A DNA stretch of 47,686 nucleotides from NCBI RefSeq assembly GCF_030068455.1, contig NZ_JAQOSQ010000027.1, forward strand, positions 1 through 47,686, read 5' to 3'. This DNA is from Roseofilum casamattae BLCC-M143. Its GTDB lineage: Bacteria; Cyanobacteriota; Cyanobacteriia; Cyanobacteriales; Desertifilaceae. Below the pieces are notes generated by a model. That model was not told where the DNA came from and did no database searches. It worked only from the letters and a program-made list of their open reading frames with translations. The stretch's first letter is position 1. Every line of letters starts with the position of its first letter. Shown in pieces: positions 8,876 to 18,502 of this stretch. A program made the position numbers and the translations under genes.

Positions 8876-9304
8876 TTAACGATCGCCCACTTCTGCCATA
8901 TTGCGGGCGCCAAAAATCGCTTCCGGATGGCAGTAGTGTTTGAACTCTAAGAAGTTAGCAAAGGGATCGGTAAGGAAAAACGTATAATGTTCGGTAAGCT
9001 GTTCGGGAAAGCGCCGTTTGGGTTGTTGCACAAAGGTTAGGGCTTTCTCTTGGGCGCGCTGCAATAAGGTATCCCAGTCCGACTTGTTGGGAAAGACTAA
9101 GCCAAAATGGCGCGGATAAATGCCTTTTTGCACTGCAAGAGGGCCTTCAGTGACATGAGCCACCAGTTGATGGCCGTATAAGTTGAGAATGAGCGCATGG
9201 GACGACTCGCGACCCATTTGACAACCCAACCCATCAACGTAAAAGGCTTTGGTTTCCGGCAAGTTTTTTACGGGAAATGCTAAATGAAATAAAATTGAAC
9301 TCAT
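8876..9304 (-). CDS. VOC (glyoxalase/dioxygenase-fold) family protein
   Basis: This product of about 142 residues has the paired beta-alpha-beta-beta-beta modules of the vicinal-oxygen-chelate superfamily. It starts with ILFHLAFPVKNLPETKAFYVDGLGCQMGRES and ends with FFLTDPFANFLEFKHY. The first-module His (FHLAF) and the terminal Glu (LEFKHY) are typical metal ligands. The substrate cannot be told. The ATG at 9304 was chosen because GAGGA lies upstream of it at good spacing; an in-frame start eleven codons earlier lacks one. It is divergent from the DUF92 gene, with 32 bp between them. Confidence 0.85.
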   Translation of the reverse strand: MSSILFHLAFPVKNLPETKAFYVDGLGCQMGRESSHALILNLYGHQLVAHVTEGPLAVQKGIYPRHFGLVFPNKSDWDTLLQRAQEKALTFVQQPKRRFPEQLTEHYTFFLTDPFANFLEFKHYCHPEAIFGARNMAEVGDR

Positions 9305-9336
9305 ATTTCTAATTCCTCTACAACCGCCTAGAGCCA

Positions 9337-10092
9337 ATGAATCTACTCCATAATACTTGGATCGTAGCAGTTATTCTGAATACTGCACTGCTCGCGATCG
9401 CGGCCTTCGCGCCGAAAAAATTGTTAACTCCAGCCGGAATAGTTCATGCTTGGATTTTGGGCGTGTTAATTTGGGGTAGCTTGGGATGGCCGGGTTATCT
9501 GGTAGTTGGGTTTTATTTTGTCGTTGGCTCGGGAGTTACGCGCGTTGGGTTAGCGGAAAAGGAAGCTGAAGGGATTGCCGAAAAGCGATCGGGAGCTAGG
9601 GGACCGGAAAATGTTTGGGGGTCTGCTTTGGTCGGCGCTCTCTGTGCTTTGGGAGTATTGTGGCTGCAGATCCAGGGAACTTCTCCCACATTGGTTTCTT
9701 GGCTCTGCGTCGGCTATGTTGCGAGCTTCAGTACTAAGTTATCCGATACTTGCGCTTCCGAAATTGGTAAAGCCTATGGCAAACGTACCTTTCTAATTAC
9801 CACGCTGCAACCGGTGGCACGAGGCACGGAAGGAGCGGTAAGTTTGGAAGGAACCGTCGCCGGTATTTTTGCTTCTATTGCGATCGCTCTCGTCGGTTGT
9901 GTTGTCGGTCTCATCCACCCTCTAGGTTTGCTCTATTGCGTTATCGCGGCGTTTGTGGCAACCAATATCGAAAGTTGGATTGGAGCGACCTTACAGCCCA
10001 AATTTGCTTGGCTGACGAATGAAATGGTGAACGGGATTAACACGGCGATTGGAGCGGCGATCGCCATTTTCCTCGCGATCGTTTATTATTGA
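9337..10092 (+). CDS. DUF92/TIGR00297 membrane protein, VTE6-like phytyl-phosphate kinase
   Basis: This 251-residue protein has six or more transmembrane helices. Landmarks of DUF92 are the N-terminal [27 protein letters not shown], a [15 protein letters not shown] loop, and [43 protein letters not shown]. The plant homologue VTE6 phosphorylates phytyl phosphate to phytyl diphosphate for tocopherol and phylloquinone synthesis, and cyanobacterial members are considered orthologues. The substrate here is inferred from family knowledge. The stop lies 26 bp before the ndhS ATG, so the two are likely one transcript. Confidence 0.85.
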   Translation: MNLLHNTWIVAVILNTALLAIAAFAPKKLLTPAGIVHAWILGVLIWGSLGWPGYLVVGFYFVVGSGVTRVGLAEKEAEGIAEKRSGARGPENVWGSALVGALCALGVLWLQIQGTSPTLVSWLCVGYVASFSTKLSDTCASEIGKAYGKRTFLITTLQPVARGTEGAVSLEGTVAGIFASIAIALVGCVVGLIHPLGLLYCVIAAFVATNIESWIGATLQPKFAWLTNEMVNGINTAIGAAIAIFLAIVYY

Positions 10093-10118
10093 CGTTGACG
10101 ATAATTAAGGAGATCGGG

Positions 10119-10301
10119 ATGATTTTACCGGGTGTAGCCGTTCGGGTAAAAAATACGGGAGATACTTATTATGGGTTTACCGGACAAGTCCAACGGGTAA
10201 CCGATGGTAAGGCTGCGGTTCTGTTTGAGGGCGGTAACTGGGACAAGTTAGTCACGTTTCGCTTAGCCGAACTGGAAATTGTCGATCCAACCATGGGTTA
10301 A
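10119..10301 (+). CDS. ndhS: NAD(P)H dehydrogenase-like (NDH-1) subunit S
   Basis: This 60-residue SH3-like protein reads [20 protein letters not shown], followed by a [28 protein letters not shown] core. It matches NdhS (Ssl0352-type), the ferredoxin-docking subunit of the photosynthetic NDH-1 complex on the thylakoid. A strong AAGGAGAT sits 4-5 bases before the ATG at 10119, which decides the start; an upstream in-frame start at 10089 would overlap the DUF92 gene and has no such site. Length fits the family. Confidence 0.88.
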   Translation: MILPGVAVRVKNTGDTYYGFTGQVQRVTDGKAAVLFEGGNWDKLVTFRLAELEIVDPTMG

Positions 10302-10379
10302 TTGCGATCGACTCCTTCCCTAATCTTTTGGCGGGAGCTAATTTCAGCAATGCAAGCGATGCATGAGTAGAGCAGGATT

Positions 10380-11102
10380 ATGCGCTTACCTCTTCCCCAG
10401 ATAACCTCTGAAGGTCGCCCCGATAATCATATTGCGGAAGCGATCGAAACGGCAACGACAGAATTTTTGGCCCAATGTCTGGAACCGGAGAATTTAGGAT
10501 TTCCCGTCATGCCAGCATTCGGCTCATTTGTCCGATCTCTGGGGATTGCCCCAGGCATTGCTGGCGAGCCAGATTCCTCCTACTGGGTTTATGCTGTCGT
10601 TTATCACGCGACCACTATGCCCATTGATTCTATCCATCGCGCTCGCGCTCTCGGATTATCCTTAGAGCAACTGCGGGAAGAACAACCGCAGATTTTTGCC
10701 ATGCTCAAGACCGAGTTTCGCGCAGCTATTGTTGGATTTGAAACTATTCCCGGCCGGGACTCTCCCTCAAGCAATGGGAAAAATGCCATTTCATCAACCC
10801 CTTCAAGAATATATCAACATTTACCGCCCCGTCCGCCGCAAATCCATCAAGCTATTTATCAATGCAGCAGCGAGGAAGTGCTGCGCTTTAGCGAAACGTT
10901 CGATTTTCTTCGTATTTTACTGGAAATTCCTGGAACTCCCGTAGATGCTCTGATTGCAGCGACCTTGCGCCAAATTTATCAATTGCGACCGACGGAGCGA
11001 TCGTGGTTAGTGGAAGCGGGACGAAATTTGAGTCTTTTGGTCAAAGACGACTACGATCGCCTTCGCTATATTTTAAGTCAGGTTTATTTGCGATCGGAGT
11101 AG
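10380..11102 (+). CDS. Hypothetical protein
   Basis: I do not recognise this 240-residue product. It appears soluble and mostly helical. A conserved-looking N-terminal half (AEAIETATTEFLAQCLEPENLGFPVMPAFGSFVRSL) is followed by a low-complexity, proline/serine-rich linker near residues 125-160, then a helical C terminus (SEEVLRFSETFDFLRILLEIPGTPVDALIAATLRQIYQL). No signal peptide or catalytic motif is visible. It stands between ndhS and cdsA on the same strand and may be a cyanobacteria-specific protein. Confidence 0.7.
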   Translation: MRLPLPQITSEGRPDNHIAEAIETATTEFLAQCLEPENLGFPVMPAFGSFVRSLGIAPGIAGEPDSSYWVYAVVYHATTMPIDSIHRARALGLSLEQLREEQPQIFAMLKTEFRAAIVGFETIPGRDSPSSNGKNAISSTPSRIYQHLPPRPPQIHQAIYQCSSEEVLRFSETFDFLRILLEIPGTPVDALIAATLRQIYQLRPTERSWLVEAGRNLSLLVKDDYDRLRYILSQVYLRSE

Positions 11103-11236
11103 CCGATGCTTCTGATTCAATCGTGTCTGCGCGATCGTTTGCCGTGACGATTGCCAATCGATATGCGGAAATGTCAGCAAAGCGGGTTATAGAGACTGGA
11201 GATTGAGGGCGATCGCCCTCGAGCTATGCCGTATCC

Positions 11237-11242
11237 TATAAT
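11237..11242 (+). promoter_or_regulatory. Candidate -10 box for cdsA
   Basis: A perfect TATAAT lies 38 bases before the cdsA ATG, just downstream of a GGGCGATCGCCC palindrome. No good -35 is seen at 17 bp. Confidence 0.35.
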
Positions 11243-11280
11243 GTATAGAAAAAGATTTCTTAATCTTCTTAACCCCTCCC

Positions 11281-12192
11281 ATGTCTGCCAACTCATCTTT
11301 CCCCTTCAGTCTACCTGCCACCTTTCCCTGGACTCGCATCCTGAGCAGTCTGGTCGCTATCCCTATCGCTCTCTCAGTTACTTTTCTGGGAGGGTGGTAC
11401 TTTACCGCTGGGTTTGGGATTATCGTCTATCTCGGCCAACAAGAATACTTTCAGATGGTGCGAGCCAAAGGTATTGCTCCGGCCGCCAAAACAACGATAT
11501 TCGTGACCCAGCTTTTGCTGATTTTGTGTACCGTATCCCCATCTCTTGCCGATGCGGTTGTCCCGGTTGCCGGTACGCTCATTTGCTTTTACCTGCTCTT
11601 CCAACCGAAATTAGCCACCATTGCCGATATCGCCTCTTCAATTTTAGGTCTCTTCTACTGCGGCTATTTACCCAGCTACTGGGTCAGGTTGCGAGCCATG
11701 GGAGAGTCTTCGAGTTTACACTGGAGTCTAGCAATTCCCGATCGCTGGCCGGCCTGGAATGATGTTTCCATCGGCTTGAAGCTGACCGTATTTACCTTTG
11801 CTTGCATTTGGGCTGCCGATATAGGTGCCTACACCTTCGGTAAGTTATGGGGACGGACTCGCTTGTCGCAAATCAGTCCGAAGAAAACCGTCGAAGGCTC
11901 GGTCTGCGGGGTACTCGGCAGTATTGGTATTGCCATACTCGGCGCCTACTGGTTAGAGTGGCCTTATTGGGAAGTGTCTGGATTAGTCCTGGGTTCGATC
12001 GTCGGGATTGCCAGTTTGCTCGGCGATTTAACCGAATCCATGATGAAACGGGATGCTGGAATTAAGGATTCCGGACACATTATTCCCGGCCATGGCGGTA
12101 TTTTAGACCGTGCGGATAGTTACGTGTTTACCGCACCTTTGGTCTATTATTTTATGACTCTAGTGTTGCCTTTGATGTCCGGTGGGAGTTAA
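11281..12192 (+). CDS. cdsA: Phosphatidate cytidylyltransferase (CDP-diacylglycerol synthase)
   Basis: CdsA makes CDP-diacylglycerol from phosphatidate and CTP in the cytoplasmic membrane, the branch point to phosphatidylglycerol. The C-terminal family signature is complete: SMMKRDAGIKDSGHIIPGHGG followed by ILDRADS near residues 255-285. Seven or eight transmembrane helices precede or flank it (for example ILSSLVAIPIALSVTFLGGWYF). The WAADIGAYTFGKLWGRTRLSQISPKKTVEG stretch is another conserved block. The length of 303 residues is normal. Confidence 0.93.
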   Translation: MSANSSFPFSLPATFPWTRILSSLVAIPIALSVTFLGGWYFTAGFGIIVYLGQQEYFQMVRAKGIAPAAKTTIFVTQLLLILCTVSPSLADAVVPVAGTLICFYLLFQPKLATIADIASSILGLFYCGYLPSYWVRLRAMGESSSLHWSLAIPDRWPAWNDVSIGLKLTVFTFACIWAADIGAYTFGKLWGRTRLSQISPKKTVEGSVCGVLGSIGIAILGAYWLEWPYWEVSGLVLGSIVGIASLLGDLTESMMKRDAGIKDSGHIIPGHGGILDRADSYVFTAPLVYYFMTLVLPLMSGGS

Positions 12193-12253
12193 AAAAACGA
12201 TCGCGATCGCTTAAAATTGACAGAACTCTCTAACGGACGAGATATCAACACTC

Positions 12254-12811
12254 ATGCATTATTTTAATCGGCGATCGCTTCTGCGTCTTTTCCTCATTAC
12301 TCTCTTGTTGCTGCCGCTCTCGTGGTCTACTGCTTCCCCGAGTCTAGCTCTTGGCGGTAAACTCCCCGAAATCGGTCAACCCGCTCCCAGCTTTCAGCTA
12401 CCCACTAATACGGGAGATGGGGAGATTTCTCTGGCTGACTATCGAGGTCAATGGGTTGTCGCGTACTTCTACCCTGCTGATTTTACTCCCGGTTGCACCC
12501 TAGAAGCAAGAAGGTTTCAACAAGACTTGTTCGACTACCAACAACGCAATACCCAAATTCTTGGGATTAGTGCTGATGATATTAAATCTCATGCCGACTT
12601 TTGCGATAGCGAAGGTTTAAAGTTTCCCCTCCTGGCAGATACTACCGGAGCAGTGAGTAAAGCTTATGGCTCGTGGTTGCGGTTTATTTCCATGCGCCAT
12701 ACCTTTATTATCGATCCTGACGGTATTCTCCGCGCTACCTTCACCGGCGTTCGTCCCTCGATTCACTCTCAGGAAGTGCTCGCTCGTTTGGACGAACTGC
12801 AAGACGTTTGA
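12254..12811 (+). CDS. Exported peroxiredoxin of the BCP/PrxQ type
   Basis: This thiol peroxidase has 185 residues. An N-terminal signal peptide (RRSLLRLFLITLLLLPLSWSTASPSLALG, likely cut near residue 34) directs it to the lumen or periplasm. The peroxidatic cysteine is C81 in DFTPGCTLEARRF. PrxQ enzymes with an intramolecular disulfide usually have a second Cys five residues later; here that position is Arg, and the only other candidate is C117 in HADFCDSEG. It may therefore work as a 1-Cys enzyme or use C117. A TTGACA about 35 bp upstream could be a -35 element. Confidence 0.88.
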   Translation: MHYFNRRSLLRLFLITLLLLPLSWSTASPSLALGGKLPEIGQPAPSFQLPTNTGDGEISLADYRGQWVVAYFYPADFTPGCTLEARRFQQDLFDYQQRNTQILGISADDIKSHADFCDSEGLKFPLLADTTGAVSKAYGSWLRFISMRHTFIIDPDGILRATFTGVRPSIHSQEVLARLDELQDV

Positions 12812-12917
12812 TTGTTCCTGTCTTGACTGTTTTACGGGCAATTTCGAGACGCTTCAGCAAACATTCCTTGGTAAACTACAAGAGAAACTGGGTTCTGTTC
12901 GATGAGGAAATAGCAGA

Positions 12918-13514
12918 ATGAGCCATCCAATACAGTGTAGATGCGGGCGTCTTCAGGGGAGTGTTGCGGATGTCAAGACGGCTAATCGAGTTGTTTGTTA
13001 TTGTCAAGACTGTCAGGCATTTGCGCACTTCTTGGGACGCAGTAGTGAAATTCTCGATCGCTATGGTGGAACAGACATCGTTCAGACGCTCCCCAAACAT
13101 GTCTCTTTTACTCAAGGAACTGAAGTCTTAGCGTGTATGCGACTCACGGAAACCGGACTGCTCCGTTGGTATACCAGTTGCTGCAACACGCCAATCGGAA
13201 ATACGCTCCCCAGCTACAAAATGTCTTTTGTTGGTCTGGTCCATAATTGCTTAGAATCCTCCGACGTGACGCTGGATAATTCCTTTGGTCCAGTATGCAG
13301 TCACGTTCACGCGAAGTATGCCAAAGGGGAGCCGAAACCAAAACAAGTAGGGTTTACAGCAGCAATTGCACGCAATATGGCGAGAATTTTAAAGGCGCGA
13401 ATTGATGGCAGCTATAAACAGACTCCTTTCTTCTCGGCTGACTCGGAAATGCCTGCAGCGAGTCCAACACTACTGAGCGATCGCGAATACAAGGAGATTA
13501 TGAGTGCTCTCTAA
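12918..13514 (+). CDS. DUF6151/GFA-like zinc-binding protein
   Basis: This 198-residue product has a cysteine arrangement like the glutathione-dependent formaldehyde-activating (GFA, CENP-V) fold: CRCG near residue 8, CYCQDCQ near 30, and CCNTPIGNTLP near 90. It matches the related DUF6151 group. The enzyme activity of that group is not established. GAGGA lies 11 bases before the ATG. Neighbours give no pathway clue. Confidence 0.75.
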   Translation: MSHPIQCRCGRLQGSVADVKTANRVVCYCQDCQAFAHFLGRSSEILDRYGGTDIVQTLPKHVSFTQGTEVLACMRLTETGLLRWYTSCCNTPIGNTLPSYKMSFVGLVHNCLESSDVTLDNSFGPVCSHVHAKYAKGEPKPKQVGFTAAIARNMARILKARIDGSYKQTPFFSADSEMPAASPTLLSDREYKEIMSAL

Positions 13515-13565
13515 CTGAGTGAATTCACTTTAGTGCATTTAATTGACAATAAAACAAGCACGATA

Positions 13566-13608
13566 TGAGAGCCGAGCGAAGCCGAATTCTGACTGCGCTC
13601 AGCTCTCA
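13566..13608. repeat. Imperfect inverted repeat downstream of the GFA-like gene
   Basis: TGAGAGC (13566-13572) pairs with GCTCTCA (13602-13608), and inner GAGCG pairs with CGCTC. It contains the CCGAGCGAAGCCG motif related to the CTGAGCGGAGCCGAAGG repeats at 34780 and 43278. It may end transcription, but there is no T tract. Confidence 0.45.
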
Positions 13609-13756
13609 CTGGCTTTGCAATTTTATGTGTCCCTGTCACTGCTATTTGAATTAACGATATGGAGTGCATGAGGACATGCTTGCCTGAGTTTAAGAGACGC
13701 TACACTGGGATACTCTTGCATAATGAGAGAAACCGATCGGGAGAACCACACTACTT

Positions 13757-16348
13757 ATGTTTTTAGACGACTATCGCCAACATGCCCAAGAAAGAGCCAA
13801 CCTGGGTATTCCTCCCCTGCCTTTGGATGCGGCGCAAGCTTCCGAGCTGTGCGAGATGTTGAAACAGCCGCCGGAGGAGCTGAAGGAAGAGTTATTAATG
13901 TTACTTCGCGATCGCATTCCGCCGGGAGTGGACGAAGCAGCTTACGTGAAAGCCGGGTTTCTGACGGGTATTGCCAAGGGAGAGATTGACTGTCCGCTGA
14001 TTTCGGCTCAGGGGGCGATCGACCTGTTGGGTACAATGGTCGGAGGATATAACGTGCGATCGCTCGTCGAGTTACTTAAAGCGAAAGATACGACTCTTGC
14101 CAGCACCGCCGCCAGCGCTCTGAGCAAAACCACCCTGGTGTTCGATGCCTTCAACGAAGTGCTGGAACTCTCGGAAGTTAATCCCTATGCCAAACAAGTT
14201 ATCGACGCTTGGGCAAATGGCGCTTGGTTTATCCGCCGTCCGCAAGTGGCCGAAACCATTACCGTCACCGTCTTCAAAGTTCCTGGCGAAACCAATACCG
14301 ACGACCTTTCCCCCGCACCCCATGCCACCACTCGGCCGGATATTCCCCTCCACGCTCTGGCTATGCTCGAGTCGCGGATGCCGGAAGGATTGGAAACCAT
14401 TGCGCAACTGAAAGAAAAAGGGTATCCTGTAGCCTATGTTGGAGATGTTGTGGGTACGGGTTCTTCTCGGAAGTCTGCAATTAACTCCGTGCTCTGGCAT
14501 ATTGGCGAAGATATTCCCTTCATTCCGAATAAGCGCGCTGGCGGATATATCCTCGGCGGCAAGATTGCTCCTATTTTCTTCAATACAGCGGAAGATTCTG
14601 GCGCGCTCCCCATTGAATGCGATGTCAGCAGTCTGAATACCGGCGACGTGATTACCATTCATCCCTACAAAGGGGAGATTACTAACGAAGCGGGAGAGGT
14701 TGTTTCCACCTTCGAGCTGAAACCAGAAACCATGCTCGACGAAGTTCGTGCGGGAGGACGCATCCCTCTACTCATCGGACGCGCTTTAACCGATAAAACT
14801 CGGGAAGCGTTGGGTTACGAAACCAGTCCCCTCTTTACCCGTCCCAGCGTCCCCAGCGATACGGGGAAAGGCTTTACTCTGGCGCAGAAAATGGTGGGGA
14901 AAGCCTGCGGACTGCCAGGGGTGCGTCCGGGAACCTCTTGCGAACCGATTATGACCACGGTTGGTTCTCAGGATACCACGGGACCGATGACTCGGGACGA
15001 GCTGAAAGAATTAGCTTGTTTGGGATTTAATGCAGATTTAACCTTACAAACGTTCTGCCATACTGCCGCTTATCCGAAACCGGTAGACATTAAAACCCAC
15101 AAAGATTTACCCGACTTCTTCGCCACTCGCGCTGGGGTTGCTCTACGTCCGGGAGATGGGATTATCCACTCGTGGCTCAACCGGATGCTATTACCCGATA
15201 CGGTGGGTACGGGTGGCGACTCCCATACTCGTTTTCCCCTGGGTATTTCGTTCCCCGCTGGTTCTGGGTTAGTTGCCTTTGCCGCAGCTTTGGGCGTGAT
15301 GCCGTTGGATATGCCGGAGTCGGTCTTAGTTAAGTTTACCGGAGAATTGCAACCGGGCGTGACGCTGCGGGATATTGTCAATGCTATTCCCTGGGTTGCC
15401 ATGCAAGAGGGTAAGCTCACTGCGGCTAAAGCGAATAAGATTAATGTCTTCAACGGCCGGATTATGGAGATGGAAGGCTTGCCGGACTTGAAGCTGGAGC
15501 AAGCGTTTGAGTTAACGGATGCGACAGCAGAACGATCTTGCGCGGGTTCTACAATTAAGCTGAGTACGGATAGCGTTGCCGAATATCTTTCTTCTAATAT
15601 CGTGCTGATGAAAAATATGATTGCTCGCGGCTATCAGGATGCGGTTACTCTGACTCGTCGGATTGCGAAAATGGAGCAATGGTTGGCGAATCCGGAGTTA
15701 ATGTCTGCGGATGCGGATGCCGAGTATGCCGATATTATTGAGGTGAATTTAAGCGAGATCAAACAACCGATTGTTGCCGCACCGAATGACCCGGATAATG
15801 TGAAGTTAATGAGCGAATGTTCCGGGGATAAAGTGCATGAGGTATTCATCGGTTCTTGTATGACGAATATCGGTCATTATCGCGCGGCGGCGAAGATTTT
15901 GGAAGGCGCTGGAACGGTGAAAGGTCGCCTTTGGGTATGTCCGCCAACGCGCATGGACGAGCAACAACTTCGTGACGAAGGGGTGTACGGAATCTTTGCT
16001 GCGGCTGGCGCCAGAACGGAGATGCCGGGGTGTTCTTTGTGTATGGGAAATCAAGCCCGTGTGGAAGATAATGCGACAGTATTTTCCACTTCTACCCGTA
16101 ATTTTAATAACCGCATGGGTAAAGGCGCGCAGGTCTATTTAGGCTCGGCAGAATTGGCTGCAGTCTGCGCTCTGCTGGGTAAAATTCCCACAACTGAGGA
16201 GTATTTGGCGATCGTTTCTGAGAAGGTCGATCCATTCAAAGATGAGTTATACCGCTATCTCAATTTCAACGAAATCGATGGTTTCGAGGACTTCGGTCGC
16301 GTCATTCCCGTGGATCAGATGCCCAAGTTAGAAGAGGCTGTTGTATAG
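13757..16348 (+). CDS. acnB: Aconitate hydratase B / 2-methylisocitrate dehydratase
   Basis: AcnB interconverts citrate and isocitrate through a [4Fe-4S] cluster. The 863-residue length and domain order are those of AcnB: an N-terminal HEAT-like domain (residues 1-155, [20 protein letters not shown]), then the swivelling domain with [12 protein letters not shown], then the catalytic core. The cluster ligands are C701 ([13 protein letters not shown]) and C759/C762 ([12 protein letters not shown]), with the expected 58 and 3 residue spacing. Other conserved blocks are [19 protein letters not shown] and [16 protein letters not shown] lies upstream of the ATG. An inverted repeat beyond the stop probably terminates the transcript. 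Confidence 0.96.
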   Translation: MFLDDYRQHAQERANLGIPPLPLDAAQASELCEMLKQPPEELKEELLMLLRDRIPPGVDEAAYVKAGFLTGIAKGEIDCPLISAQGAIDLLGTMVGGYNVRSLVELLKAKDTTLASTAASALSKTTLVFDAFNEVLELSEVNPYAKQVIDAWANGAWFIRRPQVAETITVTVFKVPGETNTDDLSPAPHATTRPDIPLHALAMLESRMPEGLETIAQLKEKGYPVAYVGDVVGTGSSRKSAINSVLWHIGEDIPFIPNKRAGGYILGGKIAPIFFNTAEDSGALPIECDVSSLNTGDVITIHPYKGEITNEAGEVVSTFELKPETMLDEVRAGGRIPLLIGRALTDKTREALGYETSPLFTRPSVPSDTGKGFTLAQKMVGKACGLPGVRPGTSCEPIMTTVGSQDTTGPMTRDELKELACLGFNADLTLQTFCHTAAYPKPVDIKTHKDLPDFFATRAGVALRPGDGIIHSWLNRMLLPDTVGTGGDSHTRFPLGISFPAGSGLVAFAAALGVMPLDMPESVLVKFTGELQPGVTLRDIVNAIPWVAMQEGKLTAAKANKINVFNGRIMEMEGLPDLKLEQAFELTDATAERSCAGSTIKLSTDSVAEYLSSNIVLMKNMIARGYQDAVTLTRRIAKMEQWLANPELMSADADAEYADIIEVNLSEIKQPIVAAPNDPDNVKLMSECSGDKVHEVFIGSCMTNIGHYRAAAKILEGAGTVKGRLWVCPPTRMDEQQLRDEGVYGIFAAAGARTEMPGCSLCMGNQARVEDNATVFSTSTRNFNNRMGKGAQVYLGSAELAAVCALLGKIPTTEEYLAIVSEKVDPFKDELYRYLNFNEIDGFEDFGRVIPVDQMPKLEEAVV

Positions 16349-16358
16349 TATAATAGCT

Positions 16359-16385
16359 AGAGTGGGTCAAATAATGACTCACTCT
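16359..16385 (+). terminator. Hairpin after acnB
   Basis: AGAGTGGGTCA (16359-16369) pairs with TGACTCACTCT (16375-16385) around an AATAA loop, with a single G-T wobble. It begins 10 bp after the stop codon; the T tract is weak. Confidence 0.6.
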
Positions 16386-16461
16386 GACTATTGAGTTTAG
16401 AGGGCACTATTCCTCCACAACTTAGTCATGAACTACAGGGAAAAGCAGAGGAAAACATAAG

Positions 16462-17520
16462 ATGAGTTTTGACGAAAAAATAGCGGTGTTAATCCAGCGC
16501 ATACCTAAAATACTCGATCATCTAGAGACAGAAGAAGCCACAAAAAATGCTCTAATCATGCCTTTTATCGCTGCACTGGGGTATGATGTATTCAATCCAC
16601 AGGAAGTAGTCCCTGAGTTCAACGCAGATATAGGAACAAAAAAAGGGGAAAAAGTAGATTACGCAGTTATGCGTAATGGAGAAGTGATATTTCTGATTGA
16701 GTGTAAAAAAGTAGGTGTTGATTTAAGTCAGACAGAAATGTCACAATTATTTAGATATTTCGCGGTAACTAAAGCAAGAATAGCTATACTGACCAATGGA
16801 ATACAGTATCAGTTCTTTTCAGATATTGAAGAACCAAATAAGATGGATACTAAGCCATTTCTAGAACTAAATCTTGACGATCCACGATTGCCAGCTCTAG
16901 AAGAAGTAAAGAAGCTTGCGAAAGAAGACTTTAATCTTGACGAAATTCTCAATACAGCCAGTGAACTTAAATATAATTCAGCCATTAAAAAGATTATGGC
17001 AATACAGTGCGAGTCGCCTGATGACCAATTTGTCAAATTTTTCTTTACTCAAACTAATGCAGGAAGCAAGTTTACAGCGGCAGCAAGAGAGCAATTTACT
17101 CCAGTCGTCATTAAGGCACTTCAAGAATTTATAAATGAGAGGATAAGCGATCGTCTTCGCAGTGCATTAGAGAGTGACAAAAAGACAGTTATAGAAGAAG
17201 AGAAAGTCGTTCAAGAAGAGCCATCATCAGGTATTATAACTACAGAAGAAGAGTTGGAAGGTTTTAGAATTGTTCGGGCAATAGTTTCCAAGGTAGTGTC
17301 TCCAGATCGAATAATCTATCGGGACAGAAAAAGCTACATGGGGATTTTGTTGGATGATAACAACCGAAAGCCAGTCTGTAGATTGTGGTTCAACTCTAAG
17401 CAGAAGTATATAGCACTATTTGATAATAAAAAGGAAGTCAAAATGGCTATTGAGAGTTTAATAGAAATTTATGAGTACACTGACCAGCTAATTGCTACAG
17501 TTCAAAGTTATGACACATAG
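16462..17520 (+). CDS. HsdR N-terminal-domain nuclease-like protein (stand-alone)
   Basis: The first 150 residues match the type I restriction enzyme R subunit N-terminal domain, a PD-(D/E)XK nuclease fold: TKNALIMPFIAALGYDVFNPQEVVPEF, then KVDYAVMRNGEVIFLIECKK, with D and E-x-K in place. The helicase and methylase parts are absent. The C-terminal third (FRIVRAIVSKVVSPDRIIYRDRKSYMGILLDDNNRKPVCRLWF) is the conserved tail of this stand-alone family. Such proteins are common and mostly uncharacterised; a defence or phage-related role is plausible but unproven. GAGGA lies upstream of the ATG. It opens the accessory island between acnB and gltB, and its A+T content appears higher than acnB's. Confidence 0.85.
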   Translation: MSFDEKIAVLIQRIPKILDHLETEEATKNALIMPFIAALGYDVFNPQEVVPEFNADIGTKKGEKVDYAVMRNGEVIFLIECKKVGVDLSQTEMSQLFRYFAVTKARIAILTNGIQYQFFSDIEEPNKMDTKPFLELNLDDPRLPALEEVKKLAKEDFNLDEILNTASELKYNSAIKKIMAIQCESPDDQFVKFFFTQTNAGSKFTAAAREQFTPVVIKALQEFINERISDRLRSALESDKKTVIEEEKVVQEEPSSGIITTEEELEGFRIVRAIVSKVVSPDRIIYRDRKSYMGILLDDNNRKPVCRLWFNSKQKYIALFDNKKEVKMAIESLIEIYEYTDQLIATVQSYDT

Positions 17521-17553
17521 AAATGAGCGCTAAGACTCAGAAGTTTACGGACC

Positions 17554-17898
17554 ATGGATAAATTAGAAAAATATAGCTTCCTAGTCAAGAAAATCTTAAC
17601 CGAATACGATCGCATTGCGAGCCAAACCCCTAACTTAGAGGGAATAGATACAATATTATCCTTTGATGAAGAACGAGATCAATACCTTTGGTTTGATATT
17701 GGTTGGACTCCCAAAAAGCGAGTGAGAGCGATTTCAGTTTATATTAGAATCAAAAATGAGAAGATTCATATTGAAGAAGACTTGACGGAGGAAGGTATTG
17801 CGACTGAGTTATTGAGAGAAGGAGTGCCGAAAGAAGACATTGTGTTGGCGTTTTATGCTCCGGAGACTCGGAAGTATACGGAATTTGCGATCGCCTGA
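17554..17898 (+). CDS. xisI: XisI family protein (copy 1)
   Basis: The 114-residue product is full length for XisI (fdxN element excision controlling factor). Signature blocks are [74 protein letters not shown] and RKYTEFAIA. XisI normally pairs with XisH, yet no xisH precedes this copy. The start codon context (CCATGGATAAATTAG) still contains, in the xisH register, a W-I-N-stop ending like that of true xisHI overlaps, suggesting an xisH was once attached. Its 3' end and flanks closely resemble copy 3. Confidence 0.9.
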   Translation: MDKLEKYSFLVKKILTEYDRIASQTPNLEGIDTILSFDEERDQYLWFDIGWTPKKRVRAISVYIRIKNEKIHIEEDLTEEGIATELLREGVPKEDIVLAFYAPETRKYTEFAIA

Positions 17899-17955
17899 TA
17901 GAGTAGGTAAGTGCGATCGGTTTGTCTGGAGTGCGATCGCAGATATAATATTTAG

Positions 17956-18081
17956 TATCCTCTACCCTATAATAATTTCTTTCAAAGGAAAGGAATTCAA
18001 GCGATTATGCAACGTCATCAAGTGAACGCGATCGTATTTAATGTCAACCCAGAGGAGATCGTCTCATGGATAAGCTCGTAA
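17956..18081 (+). pseudogene. 3' fossil of xisH
   Basis: The frame reads NNFFQRKGIQAIMQRHQVNA, then [16 protein letters not shown] and stop. This matches the C terminus of XisH (compare the intact gene at 33800, ending LVFDGEKRGNIQWIS). It ends by overlapping the xisI ATG at 18066 in the same register as the intact pair at 34207. Upstream of 17956 the frame meets a TAG and no XisH sequence is recognisable, so about 70% of the gene is gone. Confidence 0.65.
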
Positions 18082-18407
18082 ACTATAGACAGTCCATTCA
18101 AAAAATATTGAATGAGTACGATCGCTTAGTACATCAGTCTCCAGATAATGATTCCGAAACTTGTTTAGTATTTGACGAAACTCGAGATCATTATCTGTGG
18201 TTAACTGCGGATTGGAAAAATGACAAACGTCTCAAGTATACTCATATTCATATTCGCATTAAAAATGAGAAAATTTATATTGAAGAAGATTGGACAGAAG
18301 AAGGTATCGCGAATGAGCTATTGAGAGAAGGTATCTCAAAAGAAGAGATTGTGCTAGCATTTCACGATCCAGATAGTCGGAAGTATACCGAATTTGCGAT
18401 CGCCTGA
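18066..18407 (+). CDS. xisI: XisI family protein (copy 2)
   Basis: The product has 113 residues: [72 protein letters not shown] and RKYTEFAIA. All family blocks are present, so it appears intact. The preceding xisH fossil shows it descends from an xisHI pair. It is more diverged from copies 1 and 3 than they are from each other. Downstream sequence (TGATAGAGTA...GTGCGATCGGTTT) is shared with the other copies, which points to segmental duplication. Without XisH its role is unclear. Confidence 0.9.
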   Translation: MDKLVNYRQSIQKILNEYDRLVHQSPDNDSETCLVFDETRDHYLWLTADWKNDKRLKYTHIHIRIKNEKIYIEEDWTEEGIANELLREGISKEEIVLAFHDPDSRKYTEFAIA

Positions 18408-18502
18408 TAGAGTAAAGTGGGGAAGTGCGATCGGTTTGTGTGGAGTGCGATCTCCCTAATCTTAGGTTACAATAGATCGAGATTGACAATACTACCCCCA
18501 AT

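Noticed and set aside
11003-11206. 67-codon frame overlapping the end of the hypothetical gene before cdsA
   Set aside because: No ribosome site or recognisable motif; mostly an out-of-frame reading of the upstream gene.
14072-14662. 196-codon minus-strand open frame inside acnB
   Set aside because: Composition follows the codon bias of acnB on the other strand; no family match is recognisable and acnB is intact.
17521-17567. xisH remnant before xisI copy 1
   Set aside because: Only a W-I-N-stop ending in the right register remains, and this follows automatically from the conserved ATGGATAAATTAG start; too little to annotate.
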